Below are positions 8,055 to 17,668 of a DNA stretch of 64,000 nucleotides, piece after piece (position 1 is the first letter of the stretch; each line of letters starts with the position of its first letter). The notes under the pieces are model-generated. The model was given only the letters and a program-made list of their open reading frames with translations, was not told the DNA's origin and did no database searches. The stretch lies in contig JAGOOC010000002.1 in the NCBI GenBank assembly GCA_017992695.1, positions 1-64,000 on the forward strand, written 5' to 3'. Source of the DNA: Bacteroides sp. GTDB lineage: Bacteria; Bacteroidota; Bacteroidia; Bacteroidales; Bacteroidaceae. A program made the translations under genes and the position numbers.

Positions 8055-8134
8055 AAAAAAAAATTGATTGTCATCGCGACAACCAATCTTTATAACTTTA
8101 AATCTAATACCATGAAAAACACAGTGCAAAGATA
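8055..8134 (-). ncRNA. Candidate small RNA unit with its own promoter and terminator
   Basis: In the 305-nt gap 7946-8250 the minus strand carries TATCTTTG (8134-8127, a -7 box), then about 40 nt, then a 10-bp hairpin (ATTGGTTGTC, loop, GACAATCAAT with one G-U pair; 8087-8063) followed by a run of T residues to about 8055. This predicts a 60-70-nt transcript starting near 8120. It has no coding potential. I have the impression that similar sequences recur in Bacteroides genomes, possibly as the reported family of paralogous small RNAs, but cannot verify this. The alternative is that the hairpin is only the terminator of the 10743-8251 operon or an attenuator of the permease operon. Confidence 0.45.
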
Positions 8135-8250
8135 ATGGCTTATATGTTATTAAACATAGTTTCTCTGTTAAATCTCTCGATTGTTAACTTCTTTTAAGTG
8201 TTTCGCTTCTGTTTTTACTATACGAAGGTCGACTATTATACGAATGCCGA

Positions 8251-9429
8251 TTACTCTACGTATAAAACCAATCCCTTAAGGTACTCGCCTTCGGGGTGAT
8301 AGATGCTTACCGGGTGATCGGCCGGTTGGGTGAGTTGATGCAAGATGCGCACATTGCGTCCCGACAGGGCTGCTGCCGTGAAGATAGCCGTGCGGAAATT
8401 ATCTTTAGTAACCACCTGCGAGCACGAGAAGGTAAATAGAATGCCACCCGGTTTAATTTTCTCGAATGCTTTGGCATTCAGCTTGCGATATCCTTGTAGG
8501 GCATTGCGCAGGGCATCACGGTGTTTGGCAAAGGCAGGAGGGTCGAGCACGATCAAGTCGTACTGATCGCCCATACGGTCGAGGTATTTAAACGCATCGT
8601 CGGCATAGGCAGCGTGACGATCATCGGCGGGGAAGTTCAGTTCCACATTCTTGTTGGTCAGGTCAATGGCTTTGGCCGAGCTGTCTACCGAGTGCACCAA
8701 AGCAGCACCGCCACGCATGGCGTAGAAGGAGAAACCACCGGTATAGCAGAACATATTCAGCACCGAGCGCCCTTTGGCATAGCGTTCGAGCAAACTGCGG
8801 TTTTCGCGTTGGTCGACAAAGAATCCGGTTTTCTGTCCTTTGAGCCAGTCTACATGGAACTTTAATCCGTATTCTTGAGCCATGTTATCGCTGCTGCCTC
8901 CCTTTAAGAAACCGTTTTCCGGGAAAAGGTCTGCTTTGAAGGGCAGTGTTGATTCTGATTTGTAGTAGATGTTTTCAATCCGGTCGCCCATCACTTCGGA
9001 GAGTGCTTCGGCAATGGCCATACGGTCGAGGTGCATCCCTGCAGAGTGCGCTTGCATAACGGCTGTTTTGGCATATATGTCGATGATCAGTCCGGGCAGA
9101 CTGTCTCCCTCGCCATGGATCAGGCGGTAGGTGTCGTTGATGGGATTCACGGCAACGCCAATGGCGCAGCGCATCTCATAAGCCACTTGCAACTTCCGTT
9201 TCCAGAACTGATGATCGATAGGTTCTTGTTGAAAGGTGAGTACCCGCACGGCAATGCTTCCCACTTGAAAATGACCGGCAGCAATAAACTCCTTTTGCGA
9301 GGTGTAGATTTCTACCACTTCGCCTTCTTCGGGTTCACCATCGAACCGTGCAATAGCTCCGGAGAATATCCAAGGGTGAAACCGTTTCAATGACTCCTCT
9401 TTACCGGGTTTGAGATATACTTTGTACAT
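8251..9429 (-). CDS. Class I SAM-dependent rRNA methyltransferase (RlmI-like)
   Basis: A 392-residue protein. An N-terminal PUA RNA-binding domain (residues 1-75, start MYKVYLKPGKEESLKRFHPW) is followed by a linker domain and a Rossmann methyltransferase domain. Motifs are GFFVDQRENR (about 204-213), the SAM loop VLNMFCYTGGFSFYAM and the catalytic LIVLDPPAFAKHRDAL. This is the layout of RlmI, which makes m5C1962 in 23S rRNA; substrate here is by family. The final C-terminal part FTFSCSQVV supplies a conserved cysteine. Third gene of a minus operon after DUF5063 and the exonuclease gene, 24 nt from the latter. Confidence 0.88.
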   Translation of the reverse strand: MYKVYLKPGKEESLKRFHPWIFSGAIARFDGEPEEGEVVEIYTSQKEFIAAGHFQVGSIAVRVLTFQQEPIDHQFWKRKLQVAYEMRCAIGVAVNPINDTYRLIHGEGDSLPGLIIDIYAKTAVMQAHSAGMHLDRMAIAEALSEVMGDRIENIYYKSESTLPFKADLFPENGFLKGGSSDNMAQEYGLKFHVDWLKGQKTGFFVDQRENRSLLERYAKGRSVLNMFCYTGGFSFYAMRGGAALVHSVDSSAKAIDLTNKNVELNFPADDRHAAYADDAFKYLDRMGDQYDLIVLDPPAFAKHRDALRNALQGYRKLNAKAFEKIKPGGILFTFSCSQVVTKDNFRTAIFTAAALSGRNVRILHQLTQPADHPVSIYHPEGEYLKGLVLYVE

Positions 9430-9453
9430 GTATAGTTAGATATGTATAGATGA

Positions 9454-10080
9454 TTAATTGTGACTGTCGGAAACTTCGGGTGCTAACTCGAAATTTCCGT
9501 TTTGTTTGAGTTCTTGGAGCAGGTTGTAGATGTTGAGGCAGGCCCAAGCGTCGGTAGCTGCATACTGTTTTTGTGCATCGGTAAGCACGTCTGCCTCCCA
9601 GTTGGAGAGGCGTTGTGACTTGGATATCTTCTCGTCAAACAGGATGCCGTAGATCTTCTGCAAGCTTTTATCTTGAATGCCGAAGGGGCGTACGTAATCT
9701 TGTAAGTCGATACATCTTTGGGGCGTAAAGGGCGCACGCTTGCGCAACATCATGAAGTCATCGTGCAGGGAAAGTCCTATTTTAGCTACAAAGGGGTTCT
9801 CGAGCAGGTCGATCAAAGAGGGGGTCAGTCCGGTGGTGTTCAACCGGAACAGGAAGCAGCATTCATCCGAGGATATTTGCAGCAAAGCTACTTTATACGA
9901 CTGCCCTTTGGTGAAAGCGGGGCGTGTCTCGGTATCAATACCTACTGCATCCTGAGACTGCAAATAGGCTACAGCCTCATCCACTTCTGCTTGGGTATCA
10001 ATGACAACAATGCGTCCCGGAAACAGCGCTTTGGGTAGTTCTTTAATCGCTTCTTTGCTTATGGTTCTTTTTACAATCAT
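9454..10080 (-). CDS. 3'-5' exonuclease, DEDDy (RNase D-like)
   Basis: A 208-residue DnaQ-fold exonuclease consisting only of the catalytic domain, without the HRDC domains of RNase D. Exo I is VGIDTETRPAF (Asp, Glu), Exo II includes GLSLHDDFMML (Asp), and Exo III is YAATDAWACLNIY (Tyr and Asp), so all DEDDy residues are present. It may trim RNA or DNA 3' ends in the cytoplasm. It starts 6 nt after the DUF5063 gene. The conserved neighbourhood with an rRNA methyltransferase favours a role in RNA metabolism, as an inference. Confidence 0.88.
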   Translation of the reverse strand: MIVKRTISKEAIKELPKALFPGRIVVIDTQAEVDEAVAYLQSQDAVGIDTETRPAFTKGQSYKVALLQISSDECCFLFRLNTTGLTPSLIDLLENPFVAKIGLSLHDDFMMLRKRAPFTPQRCIDLQDYVRPFGIQDKSLQKIYGILFDEKISKSQRLSNWEADVLTDAQKQYAATDAWACLNIYNLLQELKQNGNFELAPEVSDSHN

Positions 10081-10086
10081 TCTTAT

Positions 10087-10743
10087 TTATTCTTCTTCCT
10101 CATCTAATTCTTCTTCTTCAAACTCATCACCTTCAAGTATGGCGTCTGTTTCTTCCAATTCATCGTCGTAAAAGGGCTCCTCCTCGTCCAACTCTTCCTC
10201 TTCGTCATCCAGTGCTTCATCGTTGGGGTTGATGTTGTATTTTACATCGTGAAGGGCGCGTAGGGTGTTCACTAACTTTTGGCCCCAGAGGGTACCGAAG
10301 TTCTCGATGCATCGGGCTAGCGAGTCGTTCATCGTTTGGTTCAGCCCCAAACCGAATATAAATACAAAATCGCGAATGTCTTGGTAGATATCAGCCAAGT
10401 CTTCGGAAATACACTTTCGGATGGGTTGGTCGCTGTAGGCCATCTCGGGCAGGAACACTTCGAGATAATCATCTTTCTCGCCCATTAAACGAGTCAAGTC
10501 GGTGCGTAACGCTTCATACATCTCTTCGGTCACATAGGTTTCAAGCTCTTCATCTCCAGTGACTTCGCACTTGGGCAACAGCGTTGCTTTGAGATAGAGC
10601 AGCGGAAGGAGCTTTAACGTTTGGTCTACAAACGCTTTGCGTTTCATACTTGCAGCACGCTCTAAACAGCGGCAAACTTCGGCGGCTACGATGACAAACT
10701 CGGCGACACTTTTTTCAAATATTACTTCACTTCCTTTTTCCAT
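10087..10743 (-). CDS. DUF5063 domain-containing protein
   Basis: A 218-residue cytoplasmic protein. The first 165 residues are mostly helical, with the DUF5063 features CRCLERAASMKRKAF and LPLLYLKATLLP. From about residue 170 the chain is extremely acidic (runs of Glu and Asp, including DDEEEELDEEEP), probably disordered. Function unknown. It leads the operon DUF5063, exonuclease, methyltransferase, a gene order I recall as common in Bacteroides. A -7 box lies 20-27 nt upstream, divergent from ftsK. Confidence 0.8.
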   Translation of the reverse strand: MEKGSEVIFEKSVAEFVIVAAEVCRCLERAASMKRKAFVDQTLKLLPLLYLKATLLPKCEVTGDEELETYVTEEMYEALRTDLTRLMGEKDDYLEVFLPEMAYSDQPIRKCISEDLADIYQDIRDFVFIFGLGLNQTMNDSLARCIENFGTLWGQKLVNTLRALHDVKYNINPNDEALDDEEEELDEEEPFYDDELEETDAILEGDEFEEEELDEEEE

Positions 10744-10762
10744 ATCTGCTTGAATTGAGCTG

Positions 10763-10819
10763 CAAAGGTAACAAAAAGGATTGAATGAGCAGTGGGATTT
10801 ATTTTTTTTGCTACTTTTG
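10763..10819. promoter_or_regulatory. Divergent promoters of the DUF5063 operon and ftsK
   Basis: On the minus strand TACCTTTG (10770-10763) faces the DUF5063 gene; on the plus strand TACTTTTG (10812-10819) faces ftsK. Both match TAnnTTTG. Clear -33 boxes are not seen. The plus box places transcription start near 10826, which excludes an in-frame ATG at 10785 as the ftsK start. Confidence 0.6.
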
Positions 10820-10847
10820 CATTAACTATATCAAGGTAAAAAAACTC

Positions 10848-13331
10848 ATGGCAAAAAAGAAGTTAGAAAAGGAAGTTGAGGAGCAGTTCGTTTCCACCAA
10901 TAAATTTGTAGCATTTGTGAAGAATGAAACCATTCATTTCATCATTGGGCTGGTGCTGGTCATCTTCTCGGTTTATTTACTGTTGGCGTTTTCGTCTTTT
11001 TTCTTCACGGGAGCTTCTGATCAAAGTATCATAGACAGTGGAAATTCGCAAGACTTGGCTGAAGTAAACAATCAGGTGAAGAATTATGCCGGTTCGCGAG
11101 GCGCACAACTGGCCAGTTACCTCATCAACGATTGCTTTGGCGTCTCTTCCTTTTTTATTCTGATTTTTTTGGCTGTTGCCGGGTTAAAGCTGATGCGCGT
11201 TCATGTGGTTCGCCTGTGGAAGTGGTTTATGTGCTGTTCGCTGCTCGTGGTGTGGGGTTCTGTTTTCTTGGGCTTTGCATTTATGGATCACTACCAAGAT
11301 TCGTTCATCTATTTGGGCGGGCTACACGGATACAACATCAGTCGATGGATGATTTCGCAAGTAGGTGTGCCCGGTGTGTGGATGATTTTGCTGACCACCG
11401 CCATCCTCTTTTTTATTTATATCAGTGCACAAACCATCATCTGGCTGCGTAAATTGCTAAGTCTTAGTTTCCTCAAACGCAAGAAACGAGAGACATCCTC
11501 TTTGTTTGACGAAGAGGAGAAAACACCCCAAAATTTTGTCAACCCCCAACCTCAAGAGGTGGAGTTTGCCATAGACCGTAGCTATAAACAAGAGATGCCC
11601 AAACGAAAACAGGAAGAGGCGAAACCCTTGGTGCTAGACCCCTTTGTGGTGCCGACCAACCTGAGCGAGCCTGCTGATGAAGAGGAGGAGCTCTCCATGA
11701 CTTTTGAAGAAACCAACACGGACCCGACGCCCCCTTTTCGGGCAAAGCCGGTAGCCGATGAACCTGAGTTTCAAATAGAGGTGGCTACCGATGACGATGA
11801 AAACTACCGCGGAATAGAGCGAGAACCCTACAACCCGAAGTTGGATTTGGAGAATTACCGCTTCCCCACAGTGGAGTTGATGAAGTATTACGAGAACAAC
11901 GAGCCAACCATCAATATGGAGGAGCAGACTGCAAACAAAGACCGCATCATCAACACGTTGCGAAGCTTTGGCATCGAGATAAACACCATTAAAGCCACCG
12001 TTGGACCAACGGTTACGCTCTACGAAATAACGCCCGAACAAGGCGTGCGTATCTCTAAAATCAGAGGATTGGAAGATGATATCGCCCTCAGCCTTTCGGC
12101 CTTGGGTATACGTATCATTGCACCGATTCCCGGCAAGGGAACTATTGGTATTGAGGTGCCCAACTCGAATCCTAAGATTGTTTCCGGGCAGTCGATTATT
12201 GGCAGTAAGAAGTTTCAAGAGTCTACCTACGATCTGCCCATTGCCTTTGGTAAGACCATCACCAATGAGGTGTTTATGGTTGACCTCTGCAAAATGCCGC
12301 ATATACTGGTGGCAGGAGCTACCGGGCAGGGTAAGTCGGTGGGGCTGAATGCCATCATTACCTCTTTGTTGTACAAGAAACATCCGTCTGAATTGAAGTT
12401 TGTATTGATCGACCCCAAGAAAGTGGAGTTTAGCATTTATTCGGCTATTGAAAATCACTTTCTGGCTAAACTTCCCGATGGAGGCGACCCGATTATCACC
12501 GATGTAACCAAGGTGGTACAAACACTCAGCTCGGTTTGCGTAGAGATGGATGCCCGTTACGACCTGCTCAAGGCAGCCCATGTGCGCAACATTAAAGAGT
12601 ACAACGAGAAGTTCGTTACCCGACGATTGAACCCCGAGAAAGGACATAAGTTTATGCCTTACATCGTGGTGGTAATCGATGAGTTTGGCGACCTGATTAT
12701 GACCGCCGGAAAAGAAATTGAGCTGCCCATTGCCCGTATTGCGCAGTTGGCGCGTGCGGTGGGTATTCACATGATTATTGCTACGCAGCGACCTACAACC
12801 AATATCATTACCGGTACCATCAAGGCCAACTTCCCGGCGCGTGTGGCCTTCCGCGTATCTTCGATGATGGACTCGCGTACCATTCTCGACCGTCCGGGGG
12901 CCAATCAGCTTATCGGTAGGGGAGACCTCTTGTTCCTTCAAGGAGCCGACCCGGTACGTGTGCAATGTGCCTTTATCGATACGCCCGAAGTGGAGGAGAT
13001 TACCAAGTACATCGCTCGCCAACAGGGTTACCCTACGGCCTTCTTCTTGCCCGAATGTGCCACCGATGAGGGAGGAAGCGATTTGACCGACGTGGATATG
13101 GGGCGTCTCGATCCCTTGTTCGAAGATGCTGCTCGCCTGATTGTGATTCATCAGCAAGGCTCTACTTCGCTTATTCAGCGCAAGTTCTCGATCGGTTACA
13201 ACCGCGCCGGGCGCATCATGGATCAGCTCGAAAAGAGCGGTATCGTAGGCCCCACGCAGGGCAGTAAGGCACGCGAAGTGCTGTGTGTAGACGAGAACGA
13301 CCTCAGTATGAGGTTGAACAATATTCTTTAA
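10848..13331 (+). CDS. ftsK: DNA translocase FtsK/SpoIIIE
   Basis: An 827-residue protein that pumps chromosomal DNA across the division septum. It has four N-terminal membrane helices (about residues 30-185), a charged linker rich in Glu and Pro (about 200-340), and the motor domain with Walker A GATGQGKSVGLNA (about 488-500) and Walker B VVVIDEFGDLIM. The C-terminal gamma winged-helix domain (FSIGYNRAGRIMDQLEKSG) binds the KOPS-type polar motifs. I chose ATG 10848 (MAKKKLEKEVEEQ), because an upstream in-frame ATG at 10785 lies before the predicted transcription start. Followed at 41 nt by a LolA-like gene, likely one transcript with trxB. Confidence 0.95.
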   Translation: MAKKKLEKEVEEQFVSTNKFVAFVKNETIHFIIGLVLVIFSVYLLLAFSSFFFTGASDQSIIDSGNSQDLAEVNNQVKNYAGSRGAQLASYLINDCFGVSSFFILIFLAVAGLKLMRVHVVRLWKWFMCCSLLVVWGSVFLGFAFMDHYQDSFIYLGGLHGYNISRWMISQVGVPGVWMILLTTAILFFIYISAQTIIWLRKLLSLSFLKRKKRETSSLFDEEEKTPQNFVNPQPQEVEFAIDRSYKQEMPKRKQEEAKPLVLDPFVVPTNLSEPADEEEELSMTFEETNTDPTPPFRAKPVADEPEFQIEVATDDDENYRGIEREPYNPKLDLENYRFPTVELMKYYENNEPTINMEEQTANKDRIINTLRSFGIEINTIKATVGPTVTLYEITPEQGVRISKIRGLEDDIALSLSALGIRIIAPIPGKGTIGIEVPNSNPKIVSGQSIIGSKKFQESTYDLPIAFGKTITNEVFMVDLCKMPHILVAGATGQGKSVGLNAIITSLLYKKHPSELKFVLIDPKKVEFSIYSAIENHFLAKLPDGGDPIITDVTKVVQTLSSVCVEMDARYDLLKAAHVRNIKEYNEKFVTRRLNPEKGHKFMPYIVVVIDEFGDLIMTAGKEIELPIARIAQLARAVGIHMIIATQRPTTNIITGTIKANFPARVAFRVSSMMDSRTILDRPGANQLIGRGDLLFLQGADPVRVQCAFIDTPEVEEITKYIARQQGYPTAFFLPECATDEGGSDLTDVDMGRLDPLFEDAARLIVIHQQGSTSLIQRKFSIGYNRAGRIMDQLEKSGIVGPTQGSKAREVLCVDENDLSMRLNNIL

Positions 13332-13372
13332 CCAACTGTTAAACAAAGAAGAAGCCAAACGGCTCGCCGCTT

Positions 13373-14011
13373 ATGAAATATAGTCTTAGCATTTTAATCG
13401 CTTTCTTCACCTTGTCCTTGTTTGCCCAACAGCAAAAGGAGGCCAGGGTGGTGCTTGATAGAACCGCCGCTGCCTTTGAGAAAGCAGGTGGCGTGACAGC
13501 TGACTTTCACATCAAGGTATCAAGCAAAGGTCGCCGACAGGGAGATTCGCAGGGCGTTATTCAACTCAAAGGGGAGAAGTTTGTGTTGACAACCCCCGAT
13601 GTAACCACCTGGTTCGACGGACAAACACAATGGAGCTACCTCTCGGCAAGCGATGAGGTCAATGTGAGCACGCCTACCCCTGCCGAGCTGCAAAGTATAA
13701 ACCCCTATGCACTGCTCTATCTGTATAAGAAAGGATTTTCGTACAAACTGGGCAACACAAAGTTATGGCGTGGAAAGCCGGTATACGAAGTGATTCTGGA
13801 TGCTGCTAACAAGAATCAAGAGCTATCGCACGTTGTGCTTTTCGTGGCTAAAGACTCTTATCAACCCCTAAGTATTCATGTAGAAACGCGTGATAAGATG
13901 CGCAGTGAGATTACGATAACTGGTTATCAAACCGGTTTGAAGTATGCAGATACTCTTTTTGTATTCAATCGAAAACAGTATCCGAATGTAGAAATAATAG
14001 ACTTAAGATAA
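13373..14011 (+). CDS. LolA-like outer-membrane lipoprotein carrier protein
   Basis: A 212-residue periplasmic protein with a signal peptide (MKYSLSILIAFFTLSLFA, cleavage before QQQK). The rest fits the LolA/LolB fold: an early helix (VLDRTAAAFEKAGGV), strands around FVLTTPDVTTWFDGQTQW, and the segment INPYALLYLYKKGF. LolA shuttles lipoproteins from the inner-membrane LolCDE complex to the outer membrane. In Bacteroidetes the ftsK-lolA pairing recurs. Whether it truly carries lipoproteins is inferred from the family. It lies 41 nt after ftsK and 19 nt before trxB. Confidence 0.82.
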   Translation: MKYSLSILIAFFTLSLFAQQQKEARVVLDRTAAAFEKAGGVTADFHIKVSSKGRRQGDSQGVIQLKGEKFVLTTPDVTTWFDGQTQWSYLSASDEVNVSTPTPAELQSINPYALLYLYKKGFSYKLGNTKLWRGKPVYEVILDAANKNQELSHVVLFVAKDSYQPLSIHVETRDKMRSEITITGYQTGLKYADTLFVFNRKQYPNVEIIDLR

Positions 14012-14030
14012 AACAAAGAAAAAACAAGTA

Positions 14031-14975
14031 ATGGAAATTGAAAAAGTAAGATGCCTGATCATTGGTTCAGGACCTGCCGGCTATACAGCGGCAATCTATG
14101 CCGGGCGTGCTAACTTAGCACCTGTGCTTTACGAAGGACTTCAACCCGGAGGACAGTTGACCACAACAACCGAAGTAGAGAATTTTCCCGGTTACCCCGA
14201 AGGAATTGATGGCCCTAAGCTTATGGAAGATCTTCGGGCACAAGCGGAACGTTTTGGAGCAGATATTCGTTTCGGAATAGCTACTGCTTCTGATTTGAGC
14301 AGTGCACCCTATAAAGTAACCATCGATGGCGAAAAGGTAATCGAAACACAAACCTTGATTATTGCCACCGGTGCTACGGCTAAGTACTTGGGACTGGAAG
14401 ATGAGAAGAAATATGCCGGCATGGGCGTTAGCGCGTGTGCTACGTGCGATGGGTTTTTTTATCGCAAGAAGGTAGTTGCTGTAGTAGGTGGTGGAGACAC
14501 GGCTTGCGAAGAGGCTATTTACCTGGCAGGCTTGGCCTCGAAGGTGTACTTAATTGTCCGTAAGTCATTCTTGCGTGCGTCGAAGATTATGCAAGATCGA
14601 GTGATGAATCACGAGAAGATCGAAGTTTTATTCGAACACAATGCCGTAGGTCTTTATGGCGACAATGGGGTGGAAGGTGTCAACCTGGTGCAATATTCGG
14701 GAGCAGCCAACGAAAAACGATACGGTTTGCCCATCGACGGCTTCTTCTTGGCCATCGGCCATCAGCCCAACTCGGATATCTTTAAACCCTATCTGGATAC
14801 AGACGAAGTAGGATACATCCTAACCGAAGGAGACTCTCCACGTACCAAAGTGCCCGGTGTTTATGCAGCAGGAGATGTGGCTGATTCTCATTATCGCCAA
14901 GCTGTTACGGCTGCCGGTAGCGGATGTAAAGCGGCCATGGATGCCGAACGATACCTGTCGGAGAAAGGGTTGTAA
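14031..14975 (+). CDS. trxB: Thioredoxin reductase
   Basis: A 314-residue flavoprotein that reduces thioredoxin with NADPH. The FAD-binding motif is IIGSGPAGYTAAIYAGRANL (about residues 10-29), the redox-active pair is in ACATCDGFFYRKK (about 138-150), the NADPH-binding motif is VGGGDTACEEAIYL, and the second FAD motif is GVYAAGDVADSHYRQAVTAA near the C terminus. Length and order are standard. Third gene of the ftsK transcript; a strong bidirectional terminator follows. Confidence 0.95.
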   Translation: MEIEKVRCLIIGSGPAGYTAAIYAGRANLAPVLYEGLQPGGQLTTTTEVENFPGYPEGIDGPKLMEDLRAQAERFGADIRFGIATASDLSSAPYKVTIDGEKVIETQTLIIATGATAKYLGLEDEKKYAGMGVSACATCDGFFYRKKVVAVVGGGDTACEEAIYLAGLASKVYLIVRKSFLRASKIMQDRVMNHEKIEVLFEHNAVGLYGDNGVEGVNLVQYSGAANEKRYGLPIDGFFLAIGHQPNSDIFKPYLDTDEVGYILTEGDSPRTKVPGVYAAGDVADSHYRQAVTAAGSGCKAAMDAERYLSEKGL

Positions 14976-15091
14976 TACTGACACTACATTGTACTGAAAA
15001 TTCACCCTGCAATGCACTGACCACGCTTCATGATGAGTTAACATTGTTGACCCATGTGCGGATTGATGAGAAGAGGTTAGGAGCAAAGATA

Positions 15092-15145
15092 CATTAAAAA
15101 AAGGATAGCGACTTTTGAATAAGAGTCGCTATCCTTTTTTTAATG
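15092..15145. terminator. Bidirectional terminator between trxB and GH20
   Basis: Perfect 22-bp arms (15092-15113 and 15124-15145) with a 10-nt loop; core GGATAGCGACT flanked by A7 on one side and T7 on the other. It serves both the converging trxB and hexosaminidase transcripts. Confidence 0.9.
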
Positions 15146-15179
15146 CATGTCTTCACTGTTCTTTTATGAGAACAGGAGA

Positions 15180-17621
15180 TTAATAAATTTCTACCTCATC
15201 AATGTACAGATCGGCTTGAATAGTCTCTTCCGGCGTATCCTTGCGGCAATCGATGCCGTTGCGCAGGATTCCGCCATTCTTTATCTTTAGCTTTACAAAG
15301 GTAGCTTCGGTAGGCTCGAAAGTCAACGAGTCGGTATAGGCTTTTCTTCCATCCTTGGGCAGCTCACGGGTAAAGCTTGCGGTGGCAATTTCCCGGTACT
15401 GTTTGCCGTTGGCCGATACTTCTATCGAAGCACTTGCAGCAGGCAGAATGCGGAAGGCAGGGTTAAACAGTGAACCGAAAACAACTTTGCTGATCTGTGT
15501 CGGTTTATCGAGATTTACAATAAACTCAAGCTCGCGACAGGTATCGCTCATGCGGAAGCTGGTCCATGGCGTATACGAAGCTTTGTTGCCCCGCTTACCA
15601 TTGGTTAAGCCCATGGTGGTAGTGTCCTTGCCCAGTACATCATTCTCGTCGACAATGTCTCCGGTCGCCCATCCCATGGCAGGGGTGGTGGTGAAATGTT
15701 TTCCGCTGATCATATTGCCATAGAGTGGTTTGTGGCTTATAATGCCCAATCGCACATCCTTGTTAAAGGCAGCTGCCTTTAAATCAATGTGACCTTTTAG
15801 CGCAAAGGGTTGGGTGTAAAGCTCCGATTGCTTGGTCGGTTCGCTACCGTCGAGCGTATAGCGTATCTCGGCATCGGGGTAGAATGTTTCAAGCATCACG
15901 TTTAGTTGGCCTGTGCTATCGCTTACATGCGTGTTGATATTTACATCGAAGAAGTTGCGACACGCCTTTACGTTCATTACATCCAACCGTTTAAACTCTT
16001 CAACCATACGGTGGCAGAAGTTTTTCCAGTCCTTGTTTCGGTTCTCTGTCCAGCCGGTTTCGGCAATGGCAATGGCACGTGGGAAGGTTTGGTAATCGCG
16101 TCGATCGTTGTTTTGTATATACTCGTTCCAGATGTTGCCCTGTATGCCGATAATGTGTTTTTTCACTAGCTCATCTGCATCATCGGGCACGGGGTTGTAG
16201 CTATAGGTCTTTTTAAGCGTATTGTATCCGCCGATGGTGACGGGTGCAATTTCGGGATCCTCTTGGTAGTGATCTAAATACACATAAGGATTTGGCGTCA
16301 TGATGGCATTGTGTCCGGCTTTGGCAGCGGCCATTCCACCCTCTACGCCACGCCATGACATTACGGTGGCGTTGGGAGCCAGTCCGCCCTCCAGTATCTC
16401 GTCCCAACCGATAATGTTGCGTCCTTTGCCGTTCAGGTACTTCTCCATACGCGTGATGACGTAGCTTTGCAGCTTCTCCTCTTTCGTGTGTTTCTTACCA
16501 TCGGCCACATTGGGTGTGGTATCATCCTTCAAACCCAACTCTTTAATCAGGTTTTGACAGTGTGCGCAGCTCTTCCATGCCGTTTTGGGGCATTCATCGC
16601 CGCCGATGTGAATGTATGAACTGGGAAACAGTTCGACCACCTCGTCGAGCACACCTTCCAGAAAGGCAAATGTCTTTTCGTTGGGACAGTAAACTTCATC
16701 GAACACGCCCCACGTTCCTGTTACATCGTAAGTGGTATCGGGCGTACACGAGAGTTCGGGGTAGGAGGCAATGGCTGCAAGGGCGTGCCCCGGCATCTCA
16801 ATTTCGGGAATCACGGTGATGTACTTGCTTGCAGCATACGCCACCACGGCTTTAATCTGTTCCTGAGTGTAATAACCGCCATGCTCTTTGCCGTCGAACT
16901 GCTGTGGCCAATTGGTGTAGTAATAGTCAATCAGTGTCTCCTTGCGCTTCGAGCCTATCTCGGTTAGCTTCGGATACTTCTTGATTTCGATTCGCCAGCC
17001 CTGATCATCGGTGAGGTGCCAGTGAAAGGTATTCATTTTATGTATGGCAAGTTGGTCGATGAATTTATAGATGTAATCTAACTCGGAGAAATGGCGAGAT
17101 ACATCGAGCATCAGTCCGCGGTAAGCGAAACGTGGAGCATCTTCGATCTCGACTGCCGGGATAGACCATTCGGCGCTTTTCTGTTTGGTGCTTCCGTAAA
17201 CAGCCGGTGGCAAAAGTTGATACAGTGTTTGCACGGCATAGAAAAAACCATTGGGTTGAGAGGCGGTAATGACAATATTGGAGGGGGTTACCGAGAGCTG
17301 ATACCCTTCGGGGAGCATTCCTTCGCGCGTAACGAAGGTGATGGCAGGTGTATCTTGTTTAGCTTGATCTGTTTGTTGGATTCGTATGCCCGAGGTGAGC
17401 GACAAGCGCTCAATTAAACTATCGGCAATGGCTTTGACTTGTGGGGTACAAGTAGCAGTAACCACTTTAACCTTTTTGCTTAGTTCGAAACGTCCTTGTT
17501 GAGGCGTCATCTGGTTAGGCAAGGGAACGATGTTGTACTCGTTCACCACTTCTTTCGTCTGTTTGCATCCAGGGGAGATGAATAAGAGCGACAAAAGAAG
17601 GAGAGAAATTCCTTTTTTCAT
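15180..17621 (-). CDS. Beta-N-acetylhexosaminidase, GH20, lipoprotein
   Basis: An 813-residue enzyme releasing terminal GlcNAc or GalNAc from the non-reducing end of glycans. The signal peptide ends in a lipobox with Cys19 (LLFISPGC), so it is lipid-anchored. A GH20b domain (about 25-155) precedes the catalytic barrel, with FHWHLTDDQGWRIEIKKYP (about 199-217) and the catalytic pair Asp342-Glu343 in HIGGDE. The C-terminal 280 residues hold a chitobiase-C-like segment (IRYTLDGSEPTKQSELY) and a discoidin (F5/8C)-like domain. It follows the Crp-type regulator by 47 nt; that regulator may control it. Target glycans could be mucin or N-glycans. Confidence 0.92.
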   Translation of the reverse strand: MKKGISLLLLSLLFISPGCKQTKEVVNEYNIVPLPNQMTPQQGRFELSKKVKVVTATCTPQVKAIADSLIERLSLTSGIRIQQTDQAKQDTPAITFVTREGMLPEGYQLSVTPSNIVITASQPNGFFYAVQTLYQLLPPAVYGSTKQKSAEWSIPAVEIEDAPRFAYRGLMLDVSRHFSELDYIYKFIDQLAIHKMNTFHWHLTDDQGWRIEIKKYPKLTEIGSKRKETLIDYYYTNWPQQFDGKEHGGYYTQEQIKAVVAYAASKYITVIPEIEMPGHALAAIASYPELSCTPDTTYDVTGTWGVFDEVYCPNEKTFAFLEGVLDEVVELFPSSYIHIGGDECPKTAWKSCAHCQNLIKELGLKDDTTPNVADGKKHTKEEKLQSYVITRMEKYLNGKGRNIIGWDEILEGGLAPNATVMSWRGVEGGMAAAKAGHNAIMTPNPYVYLDHYQEDPEIAPVTIGGYNTLKKTYSYNPVPDDADELVKKHIIGIQGNIWNEYIQNNDRRDYQTFPRAIAIAETGWTENRNKDWKNFCHRMVEEFKRLDVMNVKACRNFFDVNINTHVSDSTGQLNVMLETFYPDAEIRYTLDGSEPTKQSELYTQPFALKGHIDLKAAAFNKDVRLGIISHKPLYGNMISGKHFTTTPAMGWATGDIVDENDVLGKDTTTMGLTNGKRGNKASYTPWTSFRMSDTCRELEFIVNLDKPTQISKVVFGSLFNPAFRILPAASASIEVSANGKQYREIATASFTRELPKDGRKAYTDSLTFEPTEATFVKLKIKNGGILRNGIDCRKDTPEETIQADLYIDEVEIY

Positions 17622-17668
17622 GATTCAATACGTGTGTTAAGTCTATTATTAATTTAAAGAAAGAGAAT

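Noticed and set aside
11634..13358. 574-codon open frame antisense to ftsK
   Set aside because: It mirrors the codon pattern of ftsK, has no recognisable domain, and begins beyond the ftsK stop without a promoter; ftsK itself is unmistakable.
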